In this document: piece by piece, positions 61,942 through 64,000 of the stretch
How the letters are laid out: every line of letters begins with the position of its first letter
How positions within the stretch are numbered: the first letter of the stretch is position 1
DNA from: Psococerastis gibbosa
Taxonomy: Eukaryota > Arthropoda > Insecta > Psocodea > Psocidae
Reading direction: 5' to 3'
Assembly: GCA_963971405.1 (NCBI GenBank)
Contig: OZ020487.1
Coordinates: 16,403,344-16,467,343 of the forward strand
Length of the DNA stretch: 64,000 bases
The notes under the pieces: model-generated
Told to the model about the DNA's origin: nothing
Databases searched by the model: none
The model's input: the letters and a program-made list of their open reading frames with translations, nothing else
Made by a program: the position numbers and the translations under genes

Positions 61942-62012
61942 GTCATTAGTAAAGCTTCAGCTAAAAGCTTCTGGGCCTCTTCGCTGCCATCTTTTAATGT
62001 TTTCACAGCAAC
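61942..62012 (-). CDS. Csk: C-terminal Src kinase, catalytic lysine exon
   Basis: 71 bp after TTTTTCAG, ending AATGAC|GTAAGT. It encodes VAVKTLKDGSEEAQKLLAEALLM. The Lys of VAVK is the invariant ATP-phosphate-contacting residue and the helix-C Glu is in LLAEALLM. KTLKDG-x-EEAQ-x-LLAEA is closely Csk-like. The exon ends after two bases of a Thr codon, completed by the next exon. A hairpin MITE (62062-62198) occupies the adjacent upstream intron. Confidence 0.92.
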
Positions 62013-62061
62013 CTGAAAAAATTTGCGAGTATTAGCTAAATGGAAGGAGAGCCCTCACTTA

Positions 62062-62198
62062 GGCGGGGATTCCACCAACGTCAATAGTGATAGTAAATGT
62101 TTTGTCGTCGTAGCAGGCATTTTTAGACTGTCGAAAAATGTCTGCTAGCACGTCAAAAAACATTTACTATCACTATTGACGTTGGTGGAATCCCCGCC
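62062..62198. mobile_element. Short palindromic MITE in a Csk intron
   Basis: 137-bp hairpin with GGCGGGGATTCCACCAACG ends; the arms are almost perfect. Flanks are TTA and ATA, so the duplication is imperfect. Confidence 0.8.
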
Positions 62199-62449
62199 AT
62201 AGTAATCGGCTTCATAATATGATGACAAGAATTACTACAGAAATACTGGGTTTTTGTTTATTGCGTCAAGAGAAAGTCGGGCTACAAAATAGATTTTTAC
62301 AGGATATACCATATCTCGATTGTAGAGCATCAAAAATATCCGTTAAATTAGCAGATATGCTCATCTACATTTCGATACAGGACTAACACCATTGGCCATA
62401 GTTTTTGACCTCCTTTTTGGGAATAATCACACCAATCCAATTACGAAGA

Positions 62450-62680
62450 CATTCACGGCCGGAGTTACGTGATCCGGGATGATACTTATAGGTCGTGATC
62501 GATCTGAGGGAGTACTTCCAAACGTTTCAGCAACAACCGCGGTCGAAATCTTCAGTGACACTGAGCGAACTTCTAAGAGTGTGTCTCGGAAGCCGTAGCA
62601 ACTGTTATCTACGCAGTACCACTGAAGATGACGGCCGCATAAGTTTGGAAGTACGCTTTCAGGTCCCGGATTCTATAATA
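62450..62680. repeat. Foldback repeat related to 40673-41085
   Basis: Same GCGGTCGAAATCTTCAGTG and CCACTGAAGATGACGGCCGC cores in inverse orientation, more diverged; within a Csk intron. Confidence 0.6.
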
Positions 62681-62868
62681 ATAAGGACTTTTTGTCCTAT
62701 TACAAAGCCAACCTAGCGGAGTATAAAGCCCTCTCTTACACTTAACTAGGAAGGCCCGGGACCGTCTGCTTTACATGCCCTCCGAAGCATGGCCAGAAAA
62801 TGTAGGACTCGAACCAACTACCTTTCGGGTGAAAGTTAGAGTCTGTACCACTACTCTACATGTCATGA
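62681..62868 (-). mobile_element. tRNA-derived SINE in a Csk intron
   Basis: Head, B box and body present with small deletions; in the same orientation as the host gene. It abuts the foldback repeat ending near 62680. Confidence 0.78.
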
Positions 62869-62985
62869 TTCCACTGCTTCTCTTTTTGCCAATTTGTCTA
62901 ACGTATTAATTTCCGTTGGCGCCGGCCTACAGGCCCCACAGGAATAATTTTATACTTGCTTATCTTATTTAATATTTACACTGAC

Positions 62986-63186
62986 CTTATTGCCTCGATA
63001 AAGTCCTAGAAGGACATCACCGAACTCTCCCTTCCCAATTGACTCTCGGAGTTCTAGCTCGCTCGAAGGTATTACCCAGCCAGCGTCCGCAAAATCCTTG
63101 GTGGCCTGAGTTAGGGACTGGTTCCCATGTTTCGGTAGTGCCCGTACCAGCTGAGTGCAGAGACCGTCTGCATCCTGATGGTAGTG
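62986..63186 (-). CDS. Csk: C-terminal Src kinase, SH2-kinase linker and glycine-rich loop exon
   Basis: 67 codons in phase 0, after CCTCAG and before GTCAGT. Csk is the cytoplasmic tyrosine kinase that phosphorylates the C-terminal inhibitory tyrosine of Src-family kinases. This exon covers DADGLCTQLVRALPK (end of SH2), the linker, and the start of the catalytic domain: WVIPSSELELRESIGKGEFG, in which GKGEFG is the ATP-binding glycine loop, then DVLLGLYRGNK. The Trp at the linker/kinase border is conserved in Csk. A short palindromic MITE (63831-63948) sits in the intron upstream. Confidence 0.92.
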
Positions 63187-63830
63187 CTGAGGAAAATATT
63201 TAATCAACTTATAATAAATACGCAACCAATGATTCATAAATGTTGTTAAACAATGCTCATTAGATGTTTAAACTTAAAGAGACACCCATTAGATTCGTTT
63301 ATTTCACCAAGTCGATTTGATGGTTTAAAAACTAAAAAAATTGCTAGGTAGAAAACTCAGATCGTATGAATTCAATTGTTCCCTGCATGCTCATAGTTTT
63401 AGAATACGATTTATGTCTAAAGGTATTTATGTCTGTATACTTAATAAATACGGTTTGAATAATATTTATTTTATTTAAGCTAACTGTTGTTTTGTTATGT
63501 TGACAATGTGCTATATTTTGGAAACTGAATTGATTTTATGGATGTAGGTTAAAGAGAAAAAGACTTTCTAGTAATAAGTCTCGCCCCGAAAATAAAAGAA
63601 AAAATAAGTAAAATTATACTGTAAGTTTAGTTAGAACATCTATCATTATTAATCGAAATAGGTAATAACAGACCAGGCACCAAAATTAGTTAAAACTTGA
63701 AGTCCTAAAGAGTTTAACTCTGCCTAAGAAAGGCCACCGGCTGAAATTTGAATAATTTAAAATACGTCAGTACTTTTTTTTTCAGGCATTAGTCAAAATT
63801 ATATAAATACAGGTAGTTAAGGCGGTTATT

Positions 63831-63948
63831 CCACCAACGTCAATAGTGATTGTTGACGTGATTGACGTGGTAGCAGACATTAAAGACAGTCTGCTACCAC
63901 GTCAATATCACCAACATTATCACTATTGACGTCGGTGGAATAACCGAC
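63831..63948. mobile_element. Short palindromic MITE in a Csk intron
   Basis: 118-bp hairpin lying 16 bp from the splice donor of the SH2 exon, with TAA on both sides (63828-63830, 63949-63951). Confidence 0.84.
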
Positions 63949-63964
63949 TAAGCAGTTAGCTTAC

Positions 63965-64000
63965 CTCGACTAGCTCGGAGAGGGATTGGAAAAATTCCTC
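63965..64000 (-). CDS. Csk: C-terminal Src kinase, end of SH2 exon (partial at window edge)
   Basis: Twelve codons, EEFFQSLSELVE, read on the minus strand and end at a GAG|GTAAGC donor. They continue without a phase change into HYHQDADGLCTQL of the next exon. Together this is the last part of the Csk-family SH2 domain, where an LxxLVEHY segment is followed by DADGLC. The N-terminal SH3 and most of the SH2 domain lie beyond the right edge of the window. Confidence 0.85.

Overview
The window looks like part of a large, AT-rich, transposon-dense insect nuclear genome. The evidence is spliceosomal introns with GT/AG borders, the insect telomere-type motif TTAGG, tRNA-derived SINEs, many MITEs and non-LTR retrotransposon remnants. 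The species cannot be fixed from the sequence.

Three protein-coding genes are well supported, and exon phases join cleanly in each. (1) A Krueppel-like factor of the KLF9/13/16 type on the + strand (exons 3455-3800, 42934-43084, 43733-43865; 209 residues) is interrupted by a 39.1-kb first intron that fills more than half of the window. (2) NDUFA13/GRIM-19, a mitochondrial complex I subunit, is on the + strand (exons 52357-52486, 53697-53847, 54114-54321; 162 residues). (3) C-terminal Src kinase (Csk) is on the - strand, entering from the right edge. Its visible exons run from the end of the SH2 domain through most of the kinase domain (64000 down to 60130); the last kinase exon was not found. 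A lone 43-codon coiled-coil-like exon lies on the - strand at 51505-51633.

The rest is mobile DNA. Intron 1 of the KLF gene holds: DINE-1/HINE-like elements with a 3' hairpin and TT target; palindromic MITEs with TAA/TTA target duplications, some nested into composites; TTAA-flanked MITEs; an inverted-duplicated mariner; a full-length U6 snRNA sequence fused to a SINE inside one 12-bp target duplication; tRNA-derived SINEs; and a three-copy, almost identical tandem array of a 3.05-kb unit (25790-34926). That unit carries two retrotransposon pieces, an interrupted SINE, a second SINE with a 5S-like head, and a GC-rich minisatellite. Insertion order at this locus can be read from nested target duplications.

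The three genes have no evident functional link: a transcription factor, a respiratory-chain subunit and a signalling kinase are simply neighbours. The most notable structures are the U6-SINE chimera, the recent intronic triplication, the composite nested MITE family, and a dispersed motif resembling a hammerhead-ribozyme core.
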